Assembly: GCA_039566865.1 (NCBI GenBank)
Contig: CM076943.1
Span: forward strand, 48,448,124-48,512,123
Origin: Aurelia coerulea
Taxonomy: Eukaryota > Cnidaria > Scyphozoa > Semaeostomeae > Ulmaridae
DNA length: 64,000 nt
Direction: 5' to 3'
Shown: positions 21,801 through 32,636 of the stretch, in pieces
Layout: each line of letters opens with the position of its first letter
Numbering within the stretch: position 1 is the stretch's first letter
Made by a program: the position numbers and the translations under genes
The notes under the pieces: model-generated
What the model was told of the DNA's origin: nothing
Databases searched by the model: none
Seen by the model: only the letters and a program-made list of their open reading frames with translations

Positions 21801-22392
21801 ATGTTTGGCAACTTGAGTTTATACGTAGCACAAGAACACACGATGGCCGCATTAAAGAACATACACCAAGCAAACAACCAATTCTCACCTTACGCTGCAA
21901 TAGAACCAGTCAACAATAATATGTTTGACCCAATGTATCATCAACTACCAACATACCAAAACTATGCTGCAAAAGATAAACAACAACCAGGCCGAAGCGA
22001 CATGCATTATTACGATAGTCACCGTCCTTTACACTTCCCTACCTTCCACCTCGGCTTCCCGCAGCGCTTGCCCAGCCCGAGCCGAGCGCCAACGTGGCAT
22101 CAAACAACCTCAGTGCACCAGCAAGCACAAATGTCTCTGGCATCAGACCAGGAGTCTCTTCAAATGCCGATGCCAGTTGCAGAAAAATGCCCGTTTGTTG
22201 AAGACAAGAAACCAAAGCAATGCACAAGTGGCATCGCCCTAAGTGAACATGATATCACGCGATCAAATGAGATGGAAATGGCTTCAAATAAAGCATGGAC
22301 CACGCAAGCCCATAATCCTGTTTATTATGATCAGAAAAATGCAAATGGAAACTTCACAAATTGGTTGTATGAGAATCCTAATTTAGTCCTGG
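21801..22392 (+). CDS. GATA: GATA gene 1, exon 1 (N-terminal region)
   Basis: Codes for residues 1-197 plus the first base of codon 198. The segment is low-complexity, rich in Asn, Gln, His, Tyr and Pro, with no recognised domain, as is usual for the poorly conserved GATA N-terminus. It runs into a donor GGTATGT at 22392-22398. The leftover G joins GT of exon 2 to make Gly198. An in-frame TAG nine bases upstream of the ATG makes 21801 the first usable start in this exon. Confidence 0.85.
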
Positions 22393-25300
22393 GTATGTTT
22401 ACACTTCTATAAGAATTTTTGTCTCTTTAAATCTATCATTTCAGCAACAGGAGCCGGGGGGGGGGGGCGCATTTAATTTATATTCGTAGCGAGTATGTGC
22501 CACTGAACAGGGAATCGTTTTTAGCTACGTATCTAACTCCAAAACAAGGTATCTTTTTCTTAAATGATGATGGTTCCAGCAAACTAAACTTTCATAAATT
22601 CAAGCACAAATTTAAGGACACCGTAAACCTAATGTGCCCAACGCATTACGGTATTGAGGACATGGAGCACTTTATGTTGCTTTTGTCCTTCATTTGGCGT
22701 TCAACGGAGAGGTGTTTTCGTTGGAGTCTCGGATTTATTACGACCAGTTGTCGAAATCACCAATCTTTCAAACGATTTTCTAACGCACAAGACCTTCCTA
22801 ATGACCTAAATAGAAATATACTCGAACTAACTATACGATTCATCCACAATACTGGTTGCTTTGACTAAGATTATATCAGATTGAGATTGTAAATTTGATT
22901 GTTATTGTAATGAAATTGTAATTAGGTTTTGCCACGGCCCCCTGAAAAGCAGCCAATCTTGGCTGATGGGGCCACCGTACATAAAGAATTTAAAATGAAA
23001 TTTAAATGAAATGAAACTTCAGTCACATGCCGTGCAACCACCAAGGCCTTAAAGTAAATTTCTTCTTGTTTGTAAATTCTGTCGCACATTAGATGCCAGG
23101 TATGCTATCCAAATAAAATGAACAGAAGAGTTCTGCTTGGTTCTGTTAGTGATATCTTTTGAGTCATTACAGCCGCAACCTGACATCTAATGTTAGACAG
23201 ACTAGCATATGTTCCAAATCTTTAACTCTGCGTAAAAAGGTGGGTGTAAAATTCAATGACCTATTTCTTCTGATTGAATGGCTTGACAGAAACTTTAGAT
23301 ACTTATTAATAATTCTACCGTTGGACTTTCCAGAAAGTTTGACTATTTTTCAAAATCACAGCTTCTCTTACATTTCAACTCATTTGAAGATGTGACGTCA
23401 TCAAATTTCTAAATCAAAAACCAGATGAGTGACAGACTTTTGCTTGCTACCATATTGTAGGCATTCATAAAATATGGTTTTCTTCGAAATTATTTCATGT
23501 TGCTTGAGACAGTTTAGAAATTACGATGGTTTTAAGATTTTTTAAAATTTATCTTGAATTGTTGAAAAAGTAGAAAAACACTCTAATTCTGAAAATATTG
23601 AAGATTTCAGAAAAGACCAACTGTAGAATTATAGAGAATTAGCTAAAGTTTCTTTGAAGTCATTCAGTTCAAAGAAATAGGTAACTCAATTTTACACCAG
23701 CCTTTTTAAAGATTTGGAACATATGCTAGACAGAGTCCAGTACAGTATTTATCGTTTTCCTTTTTCAATTGTATGCTGCATTTATGTAAATTGGATGTAG
23801 TTTAGCTCTTTTAAAAATGCCATGGGGTAGTCCTACACTCATTTTTTTTATAAGAAACTAAGGTCCGGGGCTGTTAGGCAGTTTCTTAAATTTTTGGGCC
23901 ATTTTGCTACCAAAAGTTTCTTACGTGTTTCTTAAATTTTTATTGCCGGAAGTTTAGAGTTGATTTTGTCTTGTATAAAGGGCTCCCAAGTTACTTAGTA
24001 AGATCTCAAAACGAGTAAATAACATGATTCGCACTCAAATAATGTCCAAACAGTTGCTTTAACTGTACAATGTCAAAATATTTTTGAGTGTGATAGGAAA
24101 ATTAAAACTGAAAATGACAGAAGTTTCTTAGCTTTTTCAATTCTGGTAGGGTTGTTTCTTAGCTTTCGAAAAATTGAGCCTACCGTTTCTTATAAGCAGT
24201 TTCTTATAAAAAAAATGAGTGTAGTCTTTTGCTCCTCATGGTATCGTCTTTGTAGTACAACAAAGTAGTTTATAGGTATAGTAATCCGTAACATGTATTG
24301 TAAATTTTTAATGGAATATATAAAAAAGCGTCGATGATTTTAGTGAATGGAGGAACTAGGAAGCAAAACTAATTAAAACGATGAAGGCGGTCTTGCTGGA
24401 AGTACTCATAATTCTTTTAGGAAGGAAGTTTTCTCATTTGCTAGTTTTAGCTTACTGACGAACAGTTTAGCAGAGGCAGAATGATGCATTTTCACATGAG
24501 CGCACAAAAATGAGATGTTCATTCAAAGCGTAGGGTCTTGGAAGCATTCATATCATCAAATACTCAAGTATGTAGGAAGGAATTATCAGACATTCTCTGC
24601 TATAAAACACAGTCCTGAAGCTATGATTCTCGACATTTTCTCTCTGCCTCACAGTTCTTTGGTGTAACGCCCTAGTTTGATTTTCATAAATGAGCATATT
24701 CACTTAACGTCTGGAAATTACCGGGTGTCCCAAAATGATGTATTATCGTTTGATTGGTTACATATCCATAACCAATGAACCGATTTTCAAAAACTTTGTT
24801 TTATTTGATTGCCTAAAAGCTAATTTTTTTAGCCTGTTCGCAGACTCAACTCCTCGAGAAGTTGTTTCTGCACGCAGGCTAAAATATTTAGGACACTGAG
24901 AGGTCCGAGAGGCTAAGCCTATCGAAGCAGCGTCCTGGTCCTTCCTCTCGGTTTGACCACACCTCGTGATTCCATTAGCCTGGAATTACAAAGAGTTGTC
25001 GACTCTCCTCATGCTACATAGCAGGTTCGGCAGGGCGGGCAAAGAACCACCAACCTTCAGATTGGTAGACAAGTGTGCTCGTGCTACCACTGAGCCATCT
25101 CTGTTTGTTTGTGTTGAAGGTTGACAAAAACTATGTATCAAAATGCCGCAAGGCAAGACAGTTAGATTGAATATTTCTTTGTGAGTATCTCAATTATACA
25201 CGTAGAAAGTGTTACCTTAAATGACCTTAAATTCATTTGTATCTTAGGTAGTGTAAGAGAATGTGTAAATTGCAGCACGCGTTCAACACCAATATGGAGA

Positions 25301-28300
25301 AGAGACAACTGTGGGCAATACCTTTGCAATGCATGTGGACTTTATCAGAAGATGAACAATACAAATCGACCGTTGAGAAGACCAAGGCGCAAAATGGTAT
25401 GCTGAATATTATAGATATTTATTTCAAATTTTCATTCATTGCTCTTTCCTTGGAATTTGTTACCACTTCCATATTTTGCAACTGTAGGCTATGCAAAACA
25501 TATACCGTGTGAGCCAGAAAAAATTTCCCACTTTCAAAAATTCGTAGCACCACAAGTACTTCATGGATTTGAATGATTCAAACTCAAGTTAAAAGCCAAA
25601 AGATCGAAGTATTTTTGTGATTTTCTTGCCTTCTTACGAGCACTGCAAATGTAGGTAACTTCAACTCTATAAAAATTTAATGGATGCAAAATGAGTGGAA
25701 AAGGGCCTAAAACACTTGATCAAATCGTTTGGACTTTCCTAGCACGGAACAATACGCACAGCCATTTCACCTCTCTCAAGAGTTACAAGCCATCGATCCT
25801 CAAACAGACACTAAAGATTTTCAATCCTATTGCGATCAATGTGCAGACGATATCTCTCACCCATGGGAAATTGCATTTTCTCTTTTTTTCTGAGTGAGGA
25901 GTCCTTTATGATTTGATCAAGTATTTTTGGCCTTTTTCAGTCATTCTGCAACCACAAAATTCTTGCAAACTAGAATTTGCCAATTTTCCAGTGCTCATAA
26001 GAAGGCGAGAAAAATCACAAAAATACTTCGATCTTTTGGCTGTGAAGCAAATATTGATTCATTCCAAACCATCCAGTACTCTTGATTATATGAATTTTCA
26101 AAAGTATGAACATTTTTCTGGCTCACCCGGTATATCAAAGGTTGGTTATCTAACATGATTATATATTCTCTATTTCCACAATTTCGCAACGGATCCCAAA
26201 ATCTAAATCGTCGTATCCTATTCCATATTTTTGAAATATACCTTAGTTTTAAAAACTCCCTTCATTTTCTTTCGATTATTCTTATTTTGCGGATTTTAGC
26301 TTGGATCATTCAAAAATAAACATTCAAGAACGGCAACGATATTTTCTAAAAACAAGTTAAAAATACATTAAGAATCAATGCCTGAATGCTATTTCATTAA
26401 ATTTCTAATCATAGGCCGGTTAACTTTAAAGTGACGCAGTGCTCAGCATTATTGAGGATAGGGTTCTTTTCTCGGGTAAAAATTAAGCACCAAACAATGC
26501 TTTAACGTAGGTTGGATACTCAGCGAGCAAATTGTAGTTTTTCCATAAAATGACACCAAACGACACCAGAAACGTTAAATGCAATTCGTCCCCTGGCAAC
26601 TTGAGATTATTTAGTGACCCATGGAAAAAGTCTAGATCAATTGTTCCGAACCCAATTTTTTCGAATACATTCCCTGGGTTCAACTTATTCCACCAGGTTT
26701 CCCAAAAAAGAGCTCCTGTTTGAAAAATCACTAAAAATTGATTACACGACTGATTTTCAATTTTCTTTCTTTGTCAAGTAGATCAATGACACAGTTATTT
26801 TCCAAGATATAGCTGATCTTGTAATTGGTTAAAAAAGTAGCAAATTTAGCTCTTTTTAAGGCCACCTAGTTTTGAATCATACTGCAAAAAAGATCTGATG
26901 ATTGCCAGATCAATTTCTTTGTGCATGTAAAGCTTCTCGTTTGGTCATAAATGAAAGAAAGAAATGCACACCATAATTTGGAGATTTCAATGCTGATAAA
27001 AATTTGAACATTTTGACTCTAATGAGTATTTTGCTTAAAAACTATAGCTCAAAATAACGTTTTTCAACGCGTAAATTTTGTATCTCAAAAACAAACATTT
27101 TGTCATCTACGAATATTTTTAGGTTTTTGACAAAGCAACTCAAAAAGAAAATTTTATCAAAGGTTTGATAATAAATGTTTGGTGATTCTTTAAACAGGAG
27201 TACTTTTTGGGACACCCGGTACTTTGTACCATATTTGATGGCACTTATCATCCATTTATAGTCTACCACGAAGAGAGCTGGCATGTCATGCCATAATTGC
27301 AAGACAACAGAAACAACGCTGTGGAGGAGAAATGCCAATGGCGACCCTGTATGCAATGCATGTGGATTGTATTATAAACTTCATAAGGTAAGACTTGGTG
27401 TAAACCTTCAAATAAAGGAGACCTTTTCAAGACGGCGACCAGATGGTTTTGAACTGACACTGACAGAGGAATAGTTGAAAGAGACTTATTCAGAGCTGAA
27501 CTTTCCTTTTACCTTAGCTCACTGTGCCATACACGATATCCATGTTGGATTGGCAATTAGAAGCATGTGTCCTGTGGATCTCAAAGTTTATTGCCTTAGA
27601 CTTACAGATAATTTCTGGACACTGTCAGACACTGACAGAGAAATGGTTGAAACAGACTTATTCAGAGCAGAACTTTCCTGTCAGCTCCCAGTTACCTTAC
27701 AACATGTGAGTGTGCCATATACGATATCCATGTTGGATTGGCAATTAGAATCATGCATCCTGTGGATCACAAATATTGTTGCCTTTCTAGATTTACGGAC
27801 AATTTATGGAAAAATGAATGATCAAAGGAAAACAGCAAGACATGAAAAAATAACCAAGCAAAGAGCACAACATTCTGTCTCAAATTAGACATCAGGTGAA
27901 ACATTGTCCACGAATAACAGAAGACAAGATATTTGCGGAAATTCTTTGAAATTGGTTAGAAAGCAAGTCAAAAATGATAAAAGACAAGAATACTCAAAAA
28001 AACAGCAATGTTTTCTGATAGATCCACTAGGAAGCAAAACTGGGACATTGAAATCGACCAAGTCCACATTTAACAATTTTCTTCCAATTTCAAACATCGA
28101 TACTTTATTCTTATCGAACCCAGAGCCAACCCAACATGGAAATACCTCACCCACCAAGAAGTTTTCTTGCTTGAAAGGTCTATGCAAGCCGTTCTCTCTG
28201 TGTGGCTCTGCGTGTCAGATCATCCATTGTGTTTAGGTTAAACACAGCATAGCTAATGACAATTTTGCACAGAGAATAGTAATCCAAAGTATCTACGACA

Positions 28301-28913
28301 ATCTTGATGATCGAAGCTTTGGTTGTTCGATTTGTTCTACTTTTCTAACGCCGAATATTGGAAATAATGGATATCAAAAGTTCCATCACATTTCTTAAAT
28401 ATAAACAAGAAAACACTGCAATGAAACTTACGTAGAAGCTGCTATGAAACTGGCCGCCATTAAAAACCCAAGGCTTTGGTCACAGACTTGCCAAGTCTCT
28501 CCCGTGTTTATACTAAAAGAAACTGCCCCAAAAGAATTGCCATACTACCGTTGCATAGGAGAGTAGGAAAGGGTTTTTCTTTTCGCGGAAGAGACTAGGG
28601 CATGTCCATCACGTGAGTGGGTTGTCTCGAACTTTCCGATTGTTTACAAAAATCCTGTACAGTCCCTTTAATATTTCTTTATTTTTAATTAAATACACAT
28701 TTTGACAATTTCTATTTTTATTCCTGATAGGTAAATCGACCAATCACAATGAAGAAGGCAAGCATTCAAACGAGGAATCGAAAATCAAGTCAAACATGTA
28801 AAAAGCAAATAAAAAAAGAAGACGGAACAAAAATTTCAAATCGACCATTGGACATTGATTTTTATCAAACTGCGAAAATTCTTCAACAGTGGCCTATCAA
28901 GAACTATAATTAG
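21801..28913 (+). CDS. GATA: GATA-family transcription factor, two zinc fingers (gene 1, 4 coding exons)
   Basis: Spliced gene joining 21801-22392, 25248-25396, 27262-27387 and 28731-28913; 349 residues and a TAG stop. Seen: N-finger Cys203-X2-Cys206-X17-Cys224-X2-Cys227, C-finger Cys257-X2-Cys260-X17-Cys278-X2-Cys281, then a basic tail starting VNRPITMKK. Each finger keeps the WRR motif and a C-N-A-C second pair. All introns are GT-AG with phases 1, 0, 0, so the frame closes exactly. Known: GATA factors are nuclear activators that bind WGATAR DNA; the C-finger plus basic tail binds DNA, while the N-finger modulates binding and contacts FOG-type cofactors. The intron between the fingers and the one right after the C-finger match the vertebrate GATA layout. 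The LYYKLHK segment is more like GATA1/2/3 than 4/5/6, but I do not assign orthology. An in-frame TAG lies 9 nt before the ATG. Very sure of the family; UTR limits not seen. Confidence 0.93.
22466..23028 (+). pseudogene. 3' end of a LINE in intron 1 of GATA gene 1
   Basis: The frame to 22868 contains [20 protein letters not shown] and [20 protein letters not shown] followed by a stop. CP-X3-GIED-EHFLLLC and DLPNDLN-NILELTLRFI are typical of the extreme C-terminus of certain invertebrate LINEs. A 3' UTR with GCCACGGCCCC follows, ending in an AATGAAATTTAAATGAAA-type tail near 23028. 5'-truncated; it starts about 75 bp inside the intron in the same orientation as the gene. Confidence 0.82.
23185..23742. 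mobile_element. MITE family J, copy in intron 1
   Basis: AGACTAGCATATGTTCCAAA at the left pairs with TTTGGAACATATGCTAGACA at the right, with long imperfect inverted arms. Relatives: 39655-40330, 48760-49125 and part of 60000-60230. Confidence 0.7.
23834..24223. mobile_element. MITE family G (GTTTCTTATAA ends), intron 1
   Basis: TA, then CACTCATTTTTTTTATAAGA, and the reverse complement ending TGAGTG then TA. Inner GTTTCTTA words repeat in both directions. A near full-length relative is at 58569-58960. Confidence 0.8.
24829..25115 (-). mobile_element. Second tRNA-derived SINE family, intron 1
   Basis: On the minus strand: A box-like TGGCTCAGTGGTAGC, a tRNA-like middle TACCAATCTGAAGGTTGG and a diverged B box TGGTTCTTTGC, then a body ending in a hairpin (AGCCTGCGTGCAG and paired CTGCGAACAGGCT). 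Not the family 1 body. The tRNA-like part is too altered to be a working tRNA gene. Confidence 0.55.
25248..25396 (+). CDS. GATA: GATA gene 1, exon 2 (N-terminal zinc finger)
   Basis: Acceptor TTAG precedes 25248 and donor GTATGC follows 25396. The 149 bases carry the remaining two bases of codon 198 and residues 199-247. The finger starts RECVNC, has TPIWRRD in the loop and ends [12 protein letters not shown], followed by the NRPL and RRPRRK basic segment that joins the two fingers. All four zinc cysteines are present. Phase 1 in, phase 0 out. Confidence 0.93.
25503..26132. mobile_element. Mariner-like MITE family D, copy 1, intron 2
   Basis: TA, then CCGTGTGAGCCAGAAAAAAT, and at the right TTTTTCTGGCTCACCCGG then TA. 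Long inverted arms share CAAAAGATCGAAGTATTTTT. It begins 107 bp after exon 2. Copy 2 is at 46334-46962. Confidence 0.82.
27262..27387 (+). CDS. GATA: GATA gene 1, exon 3 (C-terminal zinc finger)
   Basis: Acceptor TATAG precedes 27262; donor GTAAGA follows 27387. Exactly 42 codons, phase 0 on both sides. It holds the canonical C-finger: [29 protein letters not shown]. This is the best conserved part of the gene and the main DNA-binding module. Confidence 0.95.
27454..27820 (+). repeat. Tandem duplication in intron 3 of GATA gene 1
   Basis: Two adjacent copies of a ~172-188-bp unit, each with GACTTATTCAGAGC and ACGATATCCATGTTGGATTG. The second copy carries a short insertion. A 137-codon plus-strand frame (27475-27888) spans both; it has no recognised domain and lies between solid splice sites, so it is not part of the mature message. 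Confidence 0.7.
28731..28913 (+). CDS. GATA: GATA gene 1, exon 4 (basic tail and C-terminus)
   Basis: Acceptor GATAG precedes 28731. The exon starts [18 protein letters not shown], the GATA basic tail that contacts the minor groove next to the C-finger. It is followed by a lysine-rich stretch and a short C-terminus ending KNYN and TAG at 28911-28913. It lacks a methionine at its start and is recognised by homology and splice phase. No canonical AATAAA was seen within about 250 bases downstream. Confidence 0.88.
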   Translation, partial: VNRPITMKKASIQTRNRKSSQTCKKQIKKEDGTKISNRPLDIDFYQTAKILQQWPIKNYN

Positions 28914-29590
28914 AAAGTTTATTAGATTTTAGAGTTTAACAAATGTAGATATTCGTCGGAAATGAAGACTCCAATCTCCATGGCAGACTAAATATTCGAT
29001 TAGCTCGAAATCCCAGGAGAGTCACTTGAATTGTTACATACGGGGGTCCATCCACAATTTTCAAAATTCACCCAAGCGTATCATCTGAAACTTTACCGAC
29101 CTGAAAGTATCAGCTAAAAATTTCATATGGGACTCAAAAATATATCATAAAACATTTTGCAACTTGAACACATACGCACATATTTCTCTCCAACAATCAC
29201 CCAATTTAGAATTGTCCTTTCTTGAAACCTCTCATGGTGCCAGAGCATTATTTAACTGTTTAACTGGAGCCAATTTATGCATTCGTTTAAACCAATAATT
29301 ATAAAGAATCTGCATGTTGCAAATCAATATAACCCCCAAGTATCAAAAAGAAACATTTTCAAAATCAGTTACCCAAAAACAGATCAGATTGCAAAGCAAC
29401 AAAAAATCAAATCACAAAGCAAATTCTTACCCAAAATTATTGGATCATCATCATCCTCATCATTTCTTCATTTCTAGTAGGCTTAAATCAAAATTAGCTA
29501 AATTAGAGCTAATTAAGGCCTACTGTACAAAATTTTTACAATGTCTCAACTGAAATTCCTAAGAATGTATACAATATGTATATATTATAC
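28914..29590. other. 3' flank of GATA gene 1
   Basis: AT-rich sequence after the stop codon; presumably includes the 3' UTR, but no clear polyadenylation signal was seen. No other feature. Confidence 0.4.
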
Positions 29591-29597
29591 GGTAAGA

Positions 29598-29715
29598 GCA
29601 GAGGAGGCCCCCACAGATGCACAGGATCACGGGCAGCCCCCCTCCCCGGGAGACGGCAGGTGCACCGCACGAGGAGCTCCCCAATGCAGACACCAAACCG
29701 CTACAGCTGCAGACT
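29598..29715 (+). other. GC-rich patch in AT-rich flank
   Basis: About 118 bp rich in G and C (GGAGGCCCCCACAGATGCAC, CCCTCCCCGGGAGACGGCAG, GTGCACCGCACGAGGAGCTC) inside strongly AT-rich DNA. It is open on the plus strand but has no recognised domain. Origin unknown. Confidence 0.5.
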
Positions 29716-29798
29716 ACTCTGAAAGATTTTGAAAGCTAGCAGGGCAGAGAAAGGAGAAAAGAAACATGTCGAAAAGTTTTATTTGAAGACCTTGATGT

Positions 29799-30520
29799 AT
29801 ACACAGGGTGTCCCAAAAAAATGTTCGACGTTTGATTGAATATTAAAAAATAATGACATAATCAACGGGCTCCATCGTAGAATAATCATATTGCTGAGAT
29901 TTTAAATTAATTTTAGACAGCTCAAGGTAGCAACCGGCTAAATTTTCACGGAGCTACGAGCTTTTGAACTGCAAGTTTGTGCAAACGCTGAAACCAGACA
30001 CCCCTAAATTGCATATTTTGTGAAAGAAAAATCTCGTTTATTCAAAGCAATTCAAATGGACTTTAAAAAGCACTTTCAATAAACTAGCTTTCTCTAACAT
30101 TGAATCAAGGTTAAGGATGCTTGGAGGAATCCTGTTGAGCACAATTTTGAATGGCCCCGTCTCTCGTCAAGTAAATTTCAATTCCATGCTTTTTCGCAAC
30201 GGTTACAAGAATTAAATTACTTTTGAAGTCCTTTTTGGTTTGCTCAATGAGAGGTAAAACATTGGACAGTATTCTTTTACCTCGAATTTGGGACATATAT
30301 TTGAAAAACAGGTCAGTTAGGGTGCGTCTGGTTTCAGCTTTCGCACAAACTTGAACTTCAAAAGCTTGCAACTCCGTGAATTCGTAGCGAACTTGCAAGA
30401 TTCTGGCGTCAAAAATTAGTTTAGAATCGTAGGAACAGGGTTATCTAACCAAGAGCCGGAATATCTTATCGTTACTTTTTAATATTTAATCAAACGTCGA
30501 ACAATTTTTCTGGGTGTCCC
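29799..30520. mobile_element. Mariner-like MITE family A, copy 2
   Basis: Left end CAGGGTGTCCCAAAAAAATG with GACGTTTGATTGAATATTAA; right arm AATATTTAATCAAACGTCGA then CAATTTTTCTGGG. The last bases of the right terminus are replaced by the start of a family B element. Confidence 0.78.
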
Positions 30521-31097
30521 AGAAAAATTGTGCCCCGTATGACTGCAAACAAAACGACAAAAGTTTCTCGCCAAAATTTCATAAGATGTTGCTCTTCAGA
30601 TGTTCAAATAAAGTTTGTTGCCATCCCCGTCAAAATCCTTTGAAAAATGATGGAGATATGACCTTCAGAAGACCAAATTTGCCTGATGACTGAAATCAGC
30701 GGTCGGGCATTTTGTCTTACTATTTTCAGTGATAAATAGCTTCACGTGAGGTAAGAAATAATTTCTGTGAAGTCAGAAATAGTGGAAATCTCTGAGGATT
30801 ATCGGAATTTTCACGAGAGCTATGACATTGGAGGCTGCTGTTTTATTTTCCATCCATGAAGCTATTTATGGCTGCAAAATAGTAAGACAAAATGGCCGAT
30901 CGCTGGTTTTAGTCATCAGGAAAATTCGGTCTTCTGATGGTCATAGCTCCATCATTTTTCAACGGATTTTTACCGGGATGGCAGCAAACTTTATTTGAAC
31001 ATCAGAAGAGCAACATCATATTAAAATTTGGTGAGAAGCTGTTGTCATTTTGTTGCAATCTTTAGGCAAACAGGACACAATTATTTTGGACACCCTG
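30516..31097. mobile_element. Mariner-like MITE family B, copy 1
   Basis: GGGTGTCCCAGAAAAATTGT at the left and TTATTTTGGACACCCTG then TA at the right; arms share AAATGATGGAG, GATGTTCAAATAAAG and TAGTAAGACAAAATGGCCGA. Fused to family A at the left. Confidence 0.78.
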
Positions 31098-31583
31098 TAT
31101 AGACTGGGGAATTTAGATAACGATATTTGTTTTAGTCATACTGGGTGAGAAAGAGGGAAGTTAAAGCGCTTCAAAGCTTGTGGTTTATTTCCTTTTCACC
31201 AGAGTCTTTAAAACTAGTTACCACTCTGCTGGTAATATGTCAACTTAGATAACGAAATTTGGTTGGTTTAAATCTGTTGTATAGAGTGATTCAGAAAAAA
31301 ATGCAACCCAATTATAATTGATTATCTACAAAGAAATTATGATATTTGAATAGATGTAATGTATACAATCTGAAGTGTCATTCCATCCTCTTTCCTATGA
31401 TATGTAGTTTGGATGTATCAATGGAGTTATTTATCATCCAATTGATATTTTAATTAAGTATCGCCAATTTCAAATGCAGCATACCGCAAAAGCAAAGTCA
31501 AGACCTTTCTGTGGTATAAAGTTGCAAAACAATTTACTTCTGCCCTTGAAACTGCTCCGTTTTTGTTAGTGCATGGGCAATTA

Positions 31584-32037
31584 TGCACCGTTGATGTGGC
31601 CTATATTAAGATCAAAATTGTATTTTTACTCACTGTGTTGTTTCTTTTCCACAAGATTGCAAGTAAAGCTTGACAATGTTGCTACTCATTAGTTCTTCTC
31701 TCGTCACAAATGCCGCCAATATTCAAATACAGTTGAAACAGTTGGAGCTCACTCAGCGATACGTGCCATTTCAAACTTCCCTTTAACAGCGATACGTCTC
31801 ATGTCAAACTTCCCTTTAATTTAAAGGGAAGTTTGAAATGGGACGTATCGCTGCGTAGGAGCTCCAACCGTTTAAACTGTATTTGAATATTGGCGGCATT
31901 TGATTCCTTGCTGTGACGAGAGTAGAACGAAGGAGTACCAACATTATGAAGCTTTACTTGCAATCTTGTGGAAAAGAAACAACATAGTGAGTAAAAATAC
32001 AATTTTGATCATAATATAGGCCACATCAACGGTGCAT
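31584..32037. mobile_element. Long palindrome (foldback element)
   Basis: TGCACCGTTGATGTGGCC at the left mirrors GGCCACATCAACGGTGCA at the right, and over 200 bp pair inward with scattered mismatches (for example ATTGTATTTTTACTCACT and AGTGAGTAAAAATACAAT). The centre is near CCCTTTAATTTAAAGGG at 31820. The left arm has an extra short duplication. Confidence 0.85.
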
Positions 32038-32290
32038 CATTGCTCATGGTTAGTGTCCGTTTTTGTGGCATCCAAGCTACCCGCTCACATTGCTCCGTTT
32101 TTGCACAAACGGAGCAATGTACAAAAGCATCAGCAGTGGAAGGTAGTGACGCAAGAAAGGCATCTTTCAACACAAAATTAATTTGTCTCAACGGGATTTG
32201 TCCGGGATTGCAGTTTACTTTTCATTGCGGTGGAGAATAAAAATTCGAAATTTAATTCAGAGGTTTGCTTGATTGATTTGAAAGATTCTA

Positions 32291-32636
32291 CCGGGTGTCC
32301 CAAGAAAAAAAATTTATACAGATTTAGTTGACTCTAGCGATGTGAATTTAGCTTCAATCAATGTGCAATTACTCTCAAAATGTTCCTCGATAGTTAACTT
32401 GAACATAGGTACCTTATTTGTTGGTAATTGTGCTTTGAGAGCAGACATGTTAATCTTGAAAGCTCAAATTTGCATCTTCCTGCAAACCAGTGCTTTAGCC
32501 TTTTGGCCTAAGCCAATCCTTAAGGCACAGCGTATAAATAAATGATAGTCTTGATAAAATTTGAGCAATATTAGATGTTGATTCATATCGTTGTCCACAA
32601 TTCATCCCCTAGTCACCCATTGGGCAGTTTCTTCCT
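32291..32636 (+). mobile_element. Mariner-like MITE family E, truncated copy
   Basis: CCGGGTGTCCCAAGAAAAAA then ATACAGATTTAGTTGACT, AAAATGTTCCTCGATAGTTA and on to CACCCATTGGGCAG. It matches 63629-63990. The terminal part is the source of the satellite at 5600. Cut off at 32637 by the next element. Confidence 0.75.

Noticed and set aside
24950..25115. Possible tRNA gene on the minus strand
   Set aside because: A box and a tRNA-like centre are present, but the B box is diverged and the acceptor stem does not pair; the longer repeat body fits a SINE.
25478..25512. CNCRLCKTY motif as a LINE end
   Set aside because: Only about 10 residues match the LINE terminus at 20428; nothing upstream is LINE-like and it abuts a family D MITE, so chance is likely.
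24719..27222. One large mariner-like element with GGGTGTCCC ends spanning exon 2 of gene 1
   Set aside because: The two ends differ beyond the shared CCGGGTGTCCC and belong to different families.
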